DNA of 64,000 nucleotides from Arsukibacterium sp. UBA3155 (GTDB taxonomy: Bacteria > Pseudomonadota > Gammaproteobacteria > Enterobacterales > Alteromonadaceae), in NCBI GenBank assembly GCA_002364615.1, contig DEYP01000002.1, positions 113,038-177,037 of the forward strand, read 5' to 3'. How positions within the stretch are numbered: position 1 is the stretch's first letter; every line of letters begins with the position of its first letter. The translations under genes were made by a program, and so were the position numbers. The notes under the pieces were generated by a model. That model made no database searches, was not told where the DNA came from, and saw only the letters and a list, made by a program, of their open reading frames with translations. Shown piece by piece: positions 18,248 to 26,081 of the stretch.

Positions 18248-18800
18248 CCCTAGTGCCCCTGTTGTTTGTTTTGACGCTGGCTTTTTAAGTGTCAGGCTGT
18301 TGCTTGCGACAGATCAAAAGCTCTACCGGCAGCTTTTTACCAGCAAAGCGGTAATGCAATGGATTGGCGAGCCGTTAACTGACAGCCAGTTGACCTGCAG
18401 CTTTGCTGCGGCGCTTCAGCAAAACTTAGCGGCATCGACTGAACTTAAGCCAAATAGCCGGTTATTTCTGACTATTACTGACCCGGCAGCGAACACCACT
18501 CCCGGGTTAATGGCCGTAACCTTTAATACCTCAGTACATGCCAATCGTTTTAACGCGGAGATTGGTATTATGCTGCTACCGTTCGCCCAGGGTAAAGGTC
18601 TTGCTGTTACTGCGCTTATCAGTTTATGTCAGAGGTTGCTGCAACTGCCCCAGGTCATACACATAATATGCAGGATTACCGACGGCAATCTGGCTGCAAT
18701 AAAGCTGGTTAGCGAGCTGGGCTTTGTGTATTGTAAGCAAGGTAATTACTATAAATTACATAATAATAATAAAATTACAGATACAGGACGCTTCGCATGA
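18237..18800 (+). CDS. GNAT-family acetyltransferase embedded in the borosin operon
   Basis: This protein of about 187 residues resembles RimJ/RimL-type N-acetyltransferases. SVRLLLATDQKLYRQLF is the usual first strand and helix, and the segment IGIMLLPFAQGKGLAVTAL holds the acetyl-CoA loop AQGKGLA; NLAAIKLVSELGFVY is the typical C-terminal motif. Start is taken as TTG 18237, 11 bp inside the methyltransferase gene; TTG 18300 or ATG 18354 would be shorter. Its stop overlaps the precursor start (ATGA). The tight packing suggests it acts with the borosin system, for example acetylating the matured peptide, but this is inference. Confidence 0.75.
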   Translation: MLNNPSAPVVCFDAGFLSVRLLLATDQKLYRQLFTSKAVMQWIGEPLTDSQLTCSFAAALQQNLAASTELKPNSRLFLTITDPAANTTPGLMAVTFNTSVHANRFNAEIGIMLLPFAQGKGLAVTALISLCQRLLQLPQVIHIICRITDGNLAAIKLVSELGFVYCKQGNYYKLHNNNKITDTGRFA

Positions 18801-19084
18801 ATAATGTATTGCAGTTATTACAACGGTTAGGAGAGGATGCTACGCTGCGTCATCTTGCTGATACTCAGCTTGAGCAGGTTGTTAACCCGTTAAATCTGGA
18901 CCCGGCAATCCAGCAGGCAATATGTCAGCATGACGATATTAAATTGGCACAATTGCTTCATGCCAATAATAAAATTGTCTGTATGATCCTGCCGGCAGAA
19001 GAGCCGACGCCTGACGATGAGCCCAAAAAGCAGCCGGAGGATGCACCCGAGCCTGCAGATCCTGAAATTAAGCGGGCGGTTTAA
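18797..19084 (+). CDS. Split-borosin precursor peptide (SonA-like)
   Basis: This 95-residue protein has three parts. Residues 1-56 form a predicted helical domain (LQRLGEDATLRHLAD..., LNLDPAIQQAI, DDIKLAQLL) resembling the borosin-binding domain of SonA and the matching C-terminal part of OphMA. Residues about 57-69, NNKIVCMILPAEE, are a short hydrophobic stretch that is the candidate methylated core. Residues 70-95 are a Pro/Asp/Glu/Lys-rich tail that ends in IKRAV. The ATG overlaps the GNAT stop by 4 bp, and the methyltransferase lies in the same unit. There is no signal peptide. Assignment rests on helical-domain resemblance plus genomic context; the exact methylation sites cannot be seen. 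Confidence 0.82.
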   Translation: MNNVLQLLQRLGEDATLRHLADTQLEQVVNPLNLDPAIQQAICQHDDIKLAQLLHANNKIVCMILPAEEPTPDDEPKKQPEDAPEPADPEIKRAV

Positions 19085-19119
19085 ATTAATGAGTAGAAAA
19101 AAACAGCAGCACTGACCTT

Positions 19120-20910
19120 ATGAATGTTCTAATTAAAGTCATTACGGGTAGCGCTGCGCTGTTGCTAACGCTGCTTATTCTGATACCTGCAGGCTTTGCA
19201 AATGAACCTGCTAAATTGTCTGAGGAACCCACTGCTGAGCAAGCTCTGACCATTCAACAACAGTTAACCTACCTGGACAATATAAGACTGGAAGATCAAT
19301 CTCAATTTAGAGCCGGATTGGCCAGATTAAGGCAATTACAATTGTCTGAGACGGCTGATATTGAGTATTTAATGTTGCTGAATGCCTATGAACAAGCCCT
19401 GCTAGGGCAATATGATAGGGTATTGCCTGTACTGACCCAATTACTGGACGCTTCTTCAGATCCAACCATGATTATTAAAGCCCGTATGCTGGCCGTGAAT
19501 GTCCTTTTGTTGTCAAATCGCCATGAACTGGCTTTTTCCTATTTTGAACAGTTAACCAATAACATATCTGCTATTACTGATCCTGAATTGATGGCGCAGG
19601 TTATTGTCTTAGTGATGTTTACTTATAACCAACTCGAACGCTATGATTTATCTTTATTATATTTGCGATATATCGATTTTAATTCAATACCCCAAAAATT
19701 AGCGTGTCGGATAAATGTCATTGGCGTTGAAGCAAAATTTAAAAAAGTTGACAGTGTCGCTACTGAAAATGAAACAAATATTGTGATAGATGAATGTGTA
19801 GCGGCCAGAGAATTCATTCCTGCAAATATAGCCAGACACCATTTAATGCGGCATTTTTTAAAGAATAACGAACCTGAGAAAGTGCTGGCAATTTATCAGC
19901 AGTATATTGAAGAGATAGAAAACACGCATTATCCGATGTTGATATCGCAAGTCCAAGTTCTCGCCGCTCAGGCTCAGCTGCAGCTAAATAATATTCAGCA
20001 GGCTGCAACGCTAGCGAATCAGGCGTTGCTTAGCGCAAAGAGCAGCCCTAATAACGTTGCGCTGGTAGAGGCCTACGCCACCTTATATCAGATTGCTAAA
20101 CAGCAAAAAAACTACGCACTGGCTTTGCAGTATCTGGAGCAACAGTATCAGGTCGAGGAAGAGTTTAATGCCAGTAAAGCTAAACAACAGGCGGCTTATC
20201 ATACCGTTAAGTCGGAGATTGAATTAAAAAACCAACGGATTAATTTACTGGACAGAGACAACGAACTGTTGTTTTTACAACAAAGCATTTATCAGGAAGA
20301 AGTGAAAAACAGTCGTTTGCTGTTGCTGTTAGCGGCCCTGATTGGCTGTATTGCTCTGGTGCTGGCTTACCAGGGATTAACCGGGCGAAAACGTTTTAAA
20401 ATAATGGCAGAGTACGATCAACTGACCGGTATCAGTAACCGCTACCATTTTAATAACCAGGCCAAACAGACATTAAAGTATTGCCAGGCTAAACACTTGC
20501 CGGTGGCGATAATCTTGTTCGACCTGGATCACTTTAAAACCATTAATGATCGGTTTGGTCATGCCACCGGAGACTGGGCACTGCAGCAGATCGTGCAGGC
20601 ATGTAAGCAGTTTATGCGATCAAACGATATATTTGGCCGGATTGGCGGCGAAGAGTTTGTTATTATGATGCCCGGTTGTGAATTAGATAAAGCAACCTTA
20701 CTTGCCGAGATATGCCGGGATGCCATCGCCAGTATTGATTGCAGCAGTAGTGAGCATCAATTCAGCCTCAGCGCCAGCTTTGGCGTCAGCGGCAGTGTTG
20801 TCAGTGGATACGATAACAAACAGTTGTTGGCAGATGCTGACAAGGCCATGTACGAAGCAAAAGCCATGGGCCGCAATCAGGTGGTCGAATATCAGAAAAC
20901 TGATCAATAA
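19120..20910 (+). CDS. TPR-containing membrane diguanylate cyclase (GGDEF)
   Basis: This 596-residue protein begins with a signal sequence (to GFANEPAK). A large periplasmic helical region with TPR-like repeats follows (for example NNIQQAATLANQALLSAK and NYALALQYLEQQYQ), then a coiled coil, a transmembrane helix near residues 398-418 and a C-terminal GGDEF domain. The active site is GGEEF at 509-513. The inhibitory I-site RxxD is intact (RSND, 500-503). It should make c-di-GMP in response to a periplasmic signal. It starts 35 bp after the precursor gene, so it may belong to the borosin operon. Confidence 0.88.
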   Translation: MNVLIKVITGSAALLLTLLILIPAGFANEPAKLSEEPTAEQALTIQQQLTYLDNIRLEDQSQFRAGLARLRQLQLSETADIEYLMLLNAYEQALLGQYDRVLPVLTQLLDASSDPTMIIKARMLAVNVLLLSNRHELAFSYFEQLTNNISAITDPELMAQVIVLVMFTYNQLERYDLSLLYLRYIDFNSIPQKLACRINVIGVEAKFKKVDSVATENETNIVIDECVAAREFIPANIARHHLMRHFLKNNEPEKVLAIYQQYIEEIENTHYPMLISQVQVLAAQAQLQLNNIQQAATLANQALLSAKSSPNNVALVEAYATLYQIAKQQKNYALALQYLEQQYQVEEEFNASKAKQQAAYHTVKSEIELKNQRINLLDRDNELLFLQQSIYQEEVKNSRLLLLLAALIGCIALVLAYQGLTGRKRFKIMAEYDQLTGISNRYHFNNQAKQTLKYCQAKHLPVAIILFDLDHFKTINDRFGHATGDWALQQIVQACKQFMRSNDIFGRIGGEEFVIMMPGCELDKATLLAEICRDAIASIDCSSSEHQFSLSASFGVSGSVVSGYDNKQLLADADKAMYEAKAMGRNQVVEYQKTDQ

Positions 20911-20962
20911 GCGCAATAATAAAGCATACGCTACAGCTGCCAAGTGGAAGGAGTGACGATGT

Positions 20963-22009
20963 ATGGCACAGCAACTAATACCTGCTGATGATTTTCTTAA
21001 ACTTACCCTGAATAATCCTCTGGGTTTAGCCCCCTTCGGATTTACATTAGCTAATGGTATTGAAGTCAAGGTATGGGATAGTGGGGTAATAAGCTTTGAG
21101 CCCGCCGGGGAAACAACTGAAGATGTGGTGTTGTCATGTGGTGTACATGGCAACGAAACCGCACCCATTGAAATTTGTGCTGCTATAGTACAAGACATCC
21201 TGACCGGGCGTTTAGCGGTCAACGTCCGGTTATTGGTACTATTTGGAAACCCACCAGCGATTAATGCCGGTACTCGTGAAATTACTGAAAATCTTAACCG
21301 ACTGTTCTCTGGTCATCACAGTAAAGGGGCGGGCTTAATTAATCCGGAAAGGCAGCGTGCAAAAGCGCTGGAGCAGTATGTTACTCAGTTCTACCAAGGG
21401 TTACCCGTAACCAATAACGTTATGCGTAACCGCAGTTTGTATGACTTGCATACCGCTATTCGCGGTTCCCGTTTTGAAAAGTTTGCGGTGTATCCTTATC
21501 TGCATGGCAAGCCCTGGCGCCAGGCCGAGTTTACGTTTTTAGCCGCATGTGATGTGTATACCGTGTTGTTGATGCAAACGCCGGCCAGCACTTTTAGCTA
21601 TTATGCTTCAAATGAACATGGTGCAAATTCCTTTACCATTGAACTTGGCAAGGTTAAGCCGTTTGGTCAGAACGATATGGCGCGCTTTGCCAAGGCGGAT
21701 AGCAGTTTACGGGCGTTAATCTGCAATAAACCGGTAAAATCCGGCGCCTTTGATCATAGTCAGTTTAATATGTATCAGGTATATCGCTCTATTATTAAGC
21801 AAACGGAGGACTTCAAACTGCATTTTGCTGACGATATTGAAAACTTCACCAGTTATCCTTTAGGAAGTCTGTTAGCCACAGATGGAAATATTGAATACCG
21901 GGTTGAACAAGAAGGTGAAGCTTTGATTTTTCCCAATGCTAATGTAGCGATAGGCCAGCGGGCAATGTTAATGGTGGTGCCAAGCTCTGTAATAGATAAT
22001 CTGCAATAA
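20963..22009 (+). CDS. astE: Succinylglutamate desuccinylase AstE
   Basis: This 348-residue zinc hydrolase performs the last step of the arginine succinyltransferase pathway, splitting N-succinylglutamate into succinate and glutamate. Zinc ligands are His62 and Glu65 (GVHGNETAP) and His163 (DLHTAIRGS); the catalytic region NSFTIELGKVKPFG follows. GGAAGGAG precedes the ATG at 20963. It lies 52 bp after the diguanylate cyclase, with no other ast genes here, so the rest of the pathway must be elsewhere. Glutamate dehydrogenase (46589) could use the product. Confidence 0.93.
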   Translation: MAQQLIPADDFLKLTLNNPLGLAPFGFTLANGIEVKVWDSGVISFEPAGETTEDVVLSCGVHGNETAPIEICAAIVQDILTGRLAVNVRLLVLFGNPPAINAGTREITENLNRLFSGHHSKGAGLINPERQRAKALEQYVTQFYQGLPVTNNVMRNRSLYDLHTAIRGSRFEKFAVYPYLHGKPWRQAEFTFLAACDVYTVLLMQTPASTFSYYASNEHGANSFTIELGKVKPFGQNDMARFAKADSSLRALICNKPVKSGAFDHSQFNMYQVYRSIIKQTEDFKLHFADDIENFTSYPLGSLLATDGNIEYRVEQEGEALIFPNANVAIGQRAMLMVVPSSVIDNLQ

Positions 22010-22060
22010 AACCCTGCTGTAAGGCCAGTAATATAATATGGCTGGCAAACAGTAAATATA

Positions 22061-22093
22061 ACCTGACAGCTCAGCGGGCTGTCAGGTTTTTTT
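22061..22093 (+). terminator. Rho-independent terminator of astE
   Basis: The 9-bp stem CCTGACAGC/GCTGTCAGG with a 7-nt loop is followed by seven T residues. Confidence 0.93.
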
Positions 22094-22117
22094 GTGCCTG
22101 AGCACGGTTGCAATGCA

Positions 22118-22135
22118 GTTTACGTAAAGGTAAAG
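22118..22135. promoter_or_regulatory. LiuR-like operator upstream of bkd genes (site C)
   Basis: GTTTACGTAAAGGTAAAG shares the layout of sites A and B before the ETF genes (GTTkACsTwAAsGTmAAs) and lies 52 bp before bkdA1. The same element in front of branched-chain keto acid dehydrogenase and ETF genes supports shared control; LiuR is the best-known candidate. Confidence 0.55.
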
Positions 22136-22187
22136 TTCCCGGCAAATAACCATAATCGACAGCGTGTCCACAACCCAAGAGATAGCT

Positions 22188-23372
22188 ATGACGAACCCAA
22201 ATAATGCCACCATCACCACGGTGCATAATGCAGCTTTTACTGCTGGTGATGCGTTAAAAATTCCTACTCTGCGAATTCTTAAAGACGATGGCAACCTTTA
22301 TGACGGTGCCGATAAACCGAGCCTGGACAAAGAAACCGCCCTGAAAATGTATGACACTATGGTATTTACCCGGGTGTTGGATGAGCGGATGCTGGCCGCA
22401 CAACGCCAGGGCCGGATCAGTTTTTACATGCAGTGTCTGGGCGAAGAGGCGACTACAGTAGGTAGTGCTGCCGCTCTGGATGAGCAAGATATGATTATGG
22501 CGCAATACCGTGAACAAGGCGCATTGCGCTACCGCGGTTTTAGCCTTGAGCAGTTTATGAACCAGCTGTTCTCTAACGAGAAAGATCTGGGTAAAGGTCG
22601 TCAGATGCCAGTGCATTATGGCAGTAAAGACATTTATTACATGACAATATCGTCACCACTTGGCACGCAAATTCCGCAGGCAAGTGGTTACGCGTACGCT
22701 CAGAAGCTGCGTGGTTTGAAAAACACCACTATTTGTTACTTTGGTGAAGGTGCGGCATCGGAAGGGGATTTTCATGCGGGCCTAAATATGGCTGCCGTTC
22801 ACAAGGCACCAGTGCTATTTTTCTGTCGCAATAATGGCTATGCCATCTCTACTCCCGCTAATGAGCAGTTTGTTGGCGATGGTATAGCGTGTCGGGCCGT
22901 GGGTTATGGCATGAAAGCGCTGCGGGTAGATGGCGCTGATATTCTGGCGGTATATCAGGCTACTAAAATGGCCAGAGACTATGCACTTGAGCATAACGAG
23001 CCAGTATTAATTGAAGCCATGGCTTATCGATTAGGCGCACACTCTTCTTCGGATGACCCAAGTGGCTACCGTTCGAAAGAAGAAGAAGAGTTATGGCGAA
23101 AAACCGACCCGATATCACGTTTTCGCTTATGGTTGGTAAAGCAGGGTTGGCTGGACGAAGACGCGGATAAAGCAAAAATTGAAGCGCTGCGTGGTGAAAT
23201 TCTGGATGCACTGAAAGTTGCTGAAAAAGTAGCGAAACCTGGAATAGAACATTTAATTTCTGATGTGTATCAACAGCCGATCCCGGCGTTACAACAACAA
23301 TTAGATGAATTAAAACAACATATCAGAAAATACCCGGATGCGTATCCGGTGACGTCGGGGAGAATGGACTAA
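22188..23372 (+). CDS. bkdA1: Branched-chain 2-oxo acid dehydrogenase E1 alpha subunit
   Basis: This 394-residue thiamine diphosphate-dependent decarboxylase subunit acts on 2-oxo acids from Val, Leu and Ile. The ThDP motif runs from [11 protein letters not shown] to [19 protein letters not shown] and the phosphorylation-loop-like region [12 protein letters not shown] are typical of BCKDH E1 alpha. The frame is open from a GTG at 22164, but AGAG before the ATG at 22188 supports that start. Its stop overlaps the next start (TAATG). Confidence 0.94.
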   Translation: MTNPNNATITTVHNAAFTAGDALKIPTLRILKDDGNLYDGADKPSLDKETALKMYDTMVFTRVLDERMLAAQRQGRISFYMQCLGEEATTVGSAAALDEQDMIMAQYREQGALRYRGFSLEQFMNQLFSNEKDLGKGRQMPVHYGSKDIYYMTISSPLGTQIPQASGYAYAQKLRGLKNTTICYFGEGAASEGDFHAGLNMAAVHKAPVLFFCRNNGYAISTPANEQFVGDGIACRAVGYGMKALRVDGADILAVYQATKMARDYALEHNEPVLIEAMAYRLGAHSSSDDPSGYRSKEEEELWRKTDPISRFRLWLVKQGWLDEDADKAKIEALRGEILDALKVAEKVAKPGIEHLISDVYQQPIPALQQQLDELKQHIRKYPDAYPVTSGRMD

Positions 23373-24349
23373 TGGCCAAAATGAATATGCTGCAAGCGAT
23401 TAACAATGCGCTTGATTTAGCCATGGCAAAAGATGATGCCGTAGTATGCTTTGGGGAAGACGTTGGTCATTTTGGCGGTGTATTCCGGGCAACCAGCAAA
23501 CTACAGGAAAAGTACGGTAAAGCCCGCTGCTTTAATACCCCGTTAACCGAGCAAGGTATTGCCGGTTTCGCCAATGGTATGGCGGCACAAGGTATGAAGC
23601 CGGTAGCGGAAATTCAGTTTGCAGACTACATTTTTCCGGCGTTTGATCAAATCGTCAATGAAACCGCAAAGTTCCGCTATCGTTCAGGTAACGAGTTCGA
23701 TGTTGGCGGTTTAGTGTTTCGCAGTCCCTATGGTGGTGGCATTGCTGGCGGTCATTATCACAGCCAGTCACCTGAAGCCTATTTTGCTCATACTCCAGGC
23801 CTTAAAGTGGTGATACCGCGTGATCCGTATCAGGCAAAAGGTTTATTACTGGCCTCTATTGCCAGCCCGGATCCGGTAATATTTTTTGAACCGAAAAAAC
23901 TGTACCGGGCGTCAACGGGTGAAGTGCCTGAAGACTATTATGAAATCGAATTGGGCAAAGCAGAAGTTGTGCAGCAAGGTAAAGACATTACAGTTTTAGC
24001 CTGGGGCGCCCAAATGGAGATTGTTGATAAAGCGGTGGCAATGGCACAGGATCAAGGTGTTTCCTGTGAAGTTATCGATTTACGCAGTATTTTACCCTGG
24101 GATGCCGACACTGTTGCCGCTTCCGTTAAGAAAACCGGCCGGCTGGTTATAAATCATGAAGCGCCATTAACCGGCGGTTTTGCCGGTGAAATTGCCGCTA
24201 CCATTCAGCAGATGTGTTTCCTGCATCTGGAAAGCCCGATTGCCCGGGTTTGCGGTTTAGATACGCCGTATCCGCTTGCACTTGAAAAAGAATATGTGGC
24301 TGATCATCTTAAAACTTACGAAGCCATTATGCGCTCGGTCAATTTCTAA
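23372..24349 (+). CDS. bkdA2: Branched-chain 2-oxo acid dehydrogenase E1 beta subunit
   Basis: This 325-residue partner of E1 alpha forms the E1 heterotetramer that decarboxylates branched-chain 2-oxo acids and acylates the E2 lipoyl group. Family features are [35 protein letters not shown], the [15 protein letters not shown] segment, and the C-terminal [18 protein letters not shown] and [13 protein letters not shown]. It overlaps bkdA1 by one base and is followed 9 bp later by bkdB with AAGGAG in the gap. Confidence 0.95.
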   Translation: MAKMNMLQAINNALDLAMAKDDAVVCFGEDVGHFGGVFRATSKLQEKYGKARCFNTPLTEQGIAGFANGMAAQGMKPVAEIQFADYIFPAFDQIVNETAKFRYRSGNEFDVGGLVFRSPYGGGIAGGHYHSQSPEAYFAHTPGLKVVIPRDPYQAKGLLLASIASPDPVIFFEPKKLYRASTGEVPEDYYEIELGKAEVVQQGKDITVLAWGAQMEIVDKAVAMAQDQGVSCEVIDLRSILPWDADTVAASVKKTGRLVINHEAPLTGGFAGEIAATIQQMCFLHLESPIARVCGLDTPYPLALEKEYVADHLKTYEAIMRSVNF

Positions 24350-24358
24350 GGAGATAGT

Positions 24359-25990
24359 ATGAAACAGGATTTTATACTGCCGGATATTGGTGAAGGTATT
24401 GTCGAGTGCGAGATTGTTGAGTGGCTGGTCAGCGAAGGTGACACCATAAAGGAAGACCAACCGGTTTGTGATGTCATGACGGACAAAGCCCTGGTGCAAA
24501 TTCCTGCTGTCCACAACGGTGTGGTTAGCAAGCTGTATTACGCCAAAGGCGAGATTGCTAAAGTGCATGCGCCGCTGTTTGCCATGGAAGTTAAAGATGA
24601 AACCGTAGCCGGCGCTGCTGCACCGACTGGCGAAAGTAAGTCATCAGATAGCGTAAAACCGGCGGCAACTAACACCACTGAAAACACAGAAGACTTTATA
24701 CTGCCGGATATTGGCGAGGGTATTGTAGAATGTGAAATTGTTGACTGGCTGGTAGCCGAAGGCGACAGTATTGTCGAAGATCAGCCGGTCTGTGACGTGA
24801 TGACCGATAAAGCCCTGGTGCAAATTCCGGCTAAATACTCAGGTGTGGTCACTAAATTGTATTATGCCAAAGGTGAGATTGCCAAAGTGCATTCGCCACT
24901 ATTTGCGATGCAAATAGCCGGACAGGCTGCACAGGCTTCAGCGCCCGCTAAGCAACAAACTGCGGCAGTAGCCGGTAACGACAACTCTGGTAATAGTTCT
25001 GGCAACGCTTCTGGCAGCACTTCTGGCAGCACCACTGATAACGCTTCTGGCAACAGCACTGTGGCGTCCAGCGGCAAGGCATTAGCCAGCCCTGCTGTAC
25101 GCCGGTTAGCCCGAGAGCTGAACATTGATTTGGCTAAAGTGCCTGGCTCAGGTGATAAAGGCCGGGTTTACAAAGAAGATGTTAAAGCGTTTGCTGATGG
25201 TGCGGGTTCGCAGGCAGGCAGTAATCGCCAGGCACAGGTTCAATCCGCATCAGGTTCGGCTCAAGTGAGCAGTGGCAATCAGACTGCTGACAAAGTGGAG
25301 CCTATCAAAGGCATTAAAGCGGCAATGGCCCGTCAGATGGCGGATTCTGTCGCCACAATTCCGCATTTTACTTACTGTGAAGAGATTGACTTGACTGAGT
25401 TGATTGCGCTGCGGTTAAGTCTGAAAGACAGCTATGCCAAACAAGGCGTTAAGCTGACGATGATGCCGTTCTTTATGAAAGCGTTATCGCTGGCAATTAA
25501 AGATTTCCCGGTAATGAATAGCCAGCCAAACAGCGAATGCACGGAGTTACGTTACTTTAGCGAGCATAACATTGGTGTGGCGGTTGATAGTAAAGTGGGT
25601 TTACTGGTACCCAATGTAAAAGGCTGTCAGGCGAAATCTATTGTTGATATTGCCCGCGAGCTTAGTCGCTTAACCGATTCGGCCCGCGAAGGGCGGGTTA
25701 GTCCGGCAGACTTAAAAGGCGGTACCATTACCATTTCTAATATTGGGGCAATTGGTGGCACGGTCGCTACGCCTATTATTAATAAACCGGAAGTGGCAAT
25801 AGTGGCGCTTGGTAAGGTGCAGACGTTGCCTCGCTTTAATGCCAAAGGCGAAGTGCAAGCAAGGCAACTGATGCAAATAAGCTGGTCCGGCGATCACCGG
25901 ATCATCGACGGAGGCACGATTGCCCGCTTTACCAATTTGTGGAAACAGTATCTGGAGCAACCGACCTCGATGCTCGTTAGCATGATTTAA
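24359..25990 (+). CDS. bkdB: Branched-chain 2-oxo acid dehydrogenase E2 with two lipoyl domains
   Basis: This 543-residue dihydrolipoyl acyltransferase has two nearly identical lipoyl domains (residues 4-78 and 112-186; about 64 of 75 positions match) with lipoyl lysines Lys43 and Lys151 in TDKALVQIP. A Ser/Gly/Asn-rich linker follows, then an E1/E3-binding domain near 242-278 (SPAVRRLARELNID) and the catalytic domain with His513 in SGDHRIIDGG. Many bacterial BCKDH E2 proteins have only one lipoyl domain. No dedicated E3 gene follows, so a shared lipoamide dehydrogenase elsewhere is likely. It is the last gene of the bkd operon. Confidence 0.95.
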   Translation: MKQDFILPDIGEGIVECEIVEWLVSEGDTIKEDQPVCDVMTDKALVQIPAVHNGVVSKLYYAKGEIAKVHAPLFAMEVKDETVAGAAAPTGESKSSDSVKPAATNTTENTEDFILPDIGEGIVECEIVDWLVAEGDSIVEDQPVCDVMTDKALVQIPAKYSGVVTKLYYAKGEIAKVHSPLFAMQIAGQAAQASAPAKQQTAAVAGNDNSGNSSGNASGSTSGSTTDNASGNSTVASSGKALASPAVRRLARELNIDLAKVPGSGDKGRVYKEDVKAFADGAGSQAGSNRQAQVQSASGSAQVSSGNQTADKVEPIKGIKAAMARQMADSVATIPHFTYCEEIDLTELIALRLSLKDSYAKQGVKLTMMPFFMKALSLAIKDFPVMNSQPNSECTELRYFSEHNIGVAVDSKVGLLVPNVKGCQAKSIVDIARELSRLTDSAREGRVSPADLKGGTITISNIGAIGGTVATPIINKPEVAIVALGKVQTLPRFNAKGEVQARQLMQISWSGDHRIIDGGTIARFTNLWKQYLEQPTSMLVSMI

Positions 25991-26020
25991 GCAGTTGGCA
26001 ACGCTGGCTGTTTCTGATAA

Positions 26021-26047
26021 AAACCCACTTTGATAGTGGGTTTTTTT
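26021..26047 (+). terminator. Rho-independent terminator of the bkd operon
   Basis: The 9-bp stem AAACCCACT/AGTGGGTTT with a 5-nt loop is followed by TTTT. Confidence 0.93.
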
Positions 26048-26081
26048 ATGGTGAATAATACCGTGGGTACAGGGAACGAAA

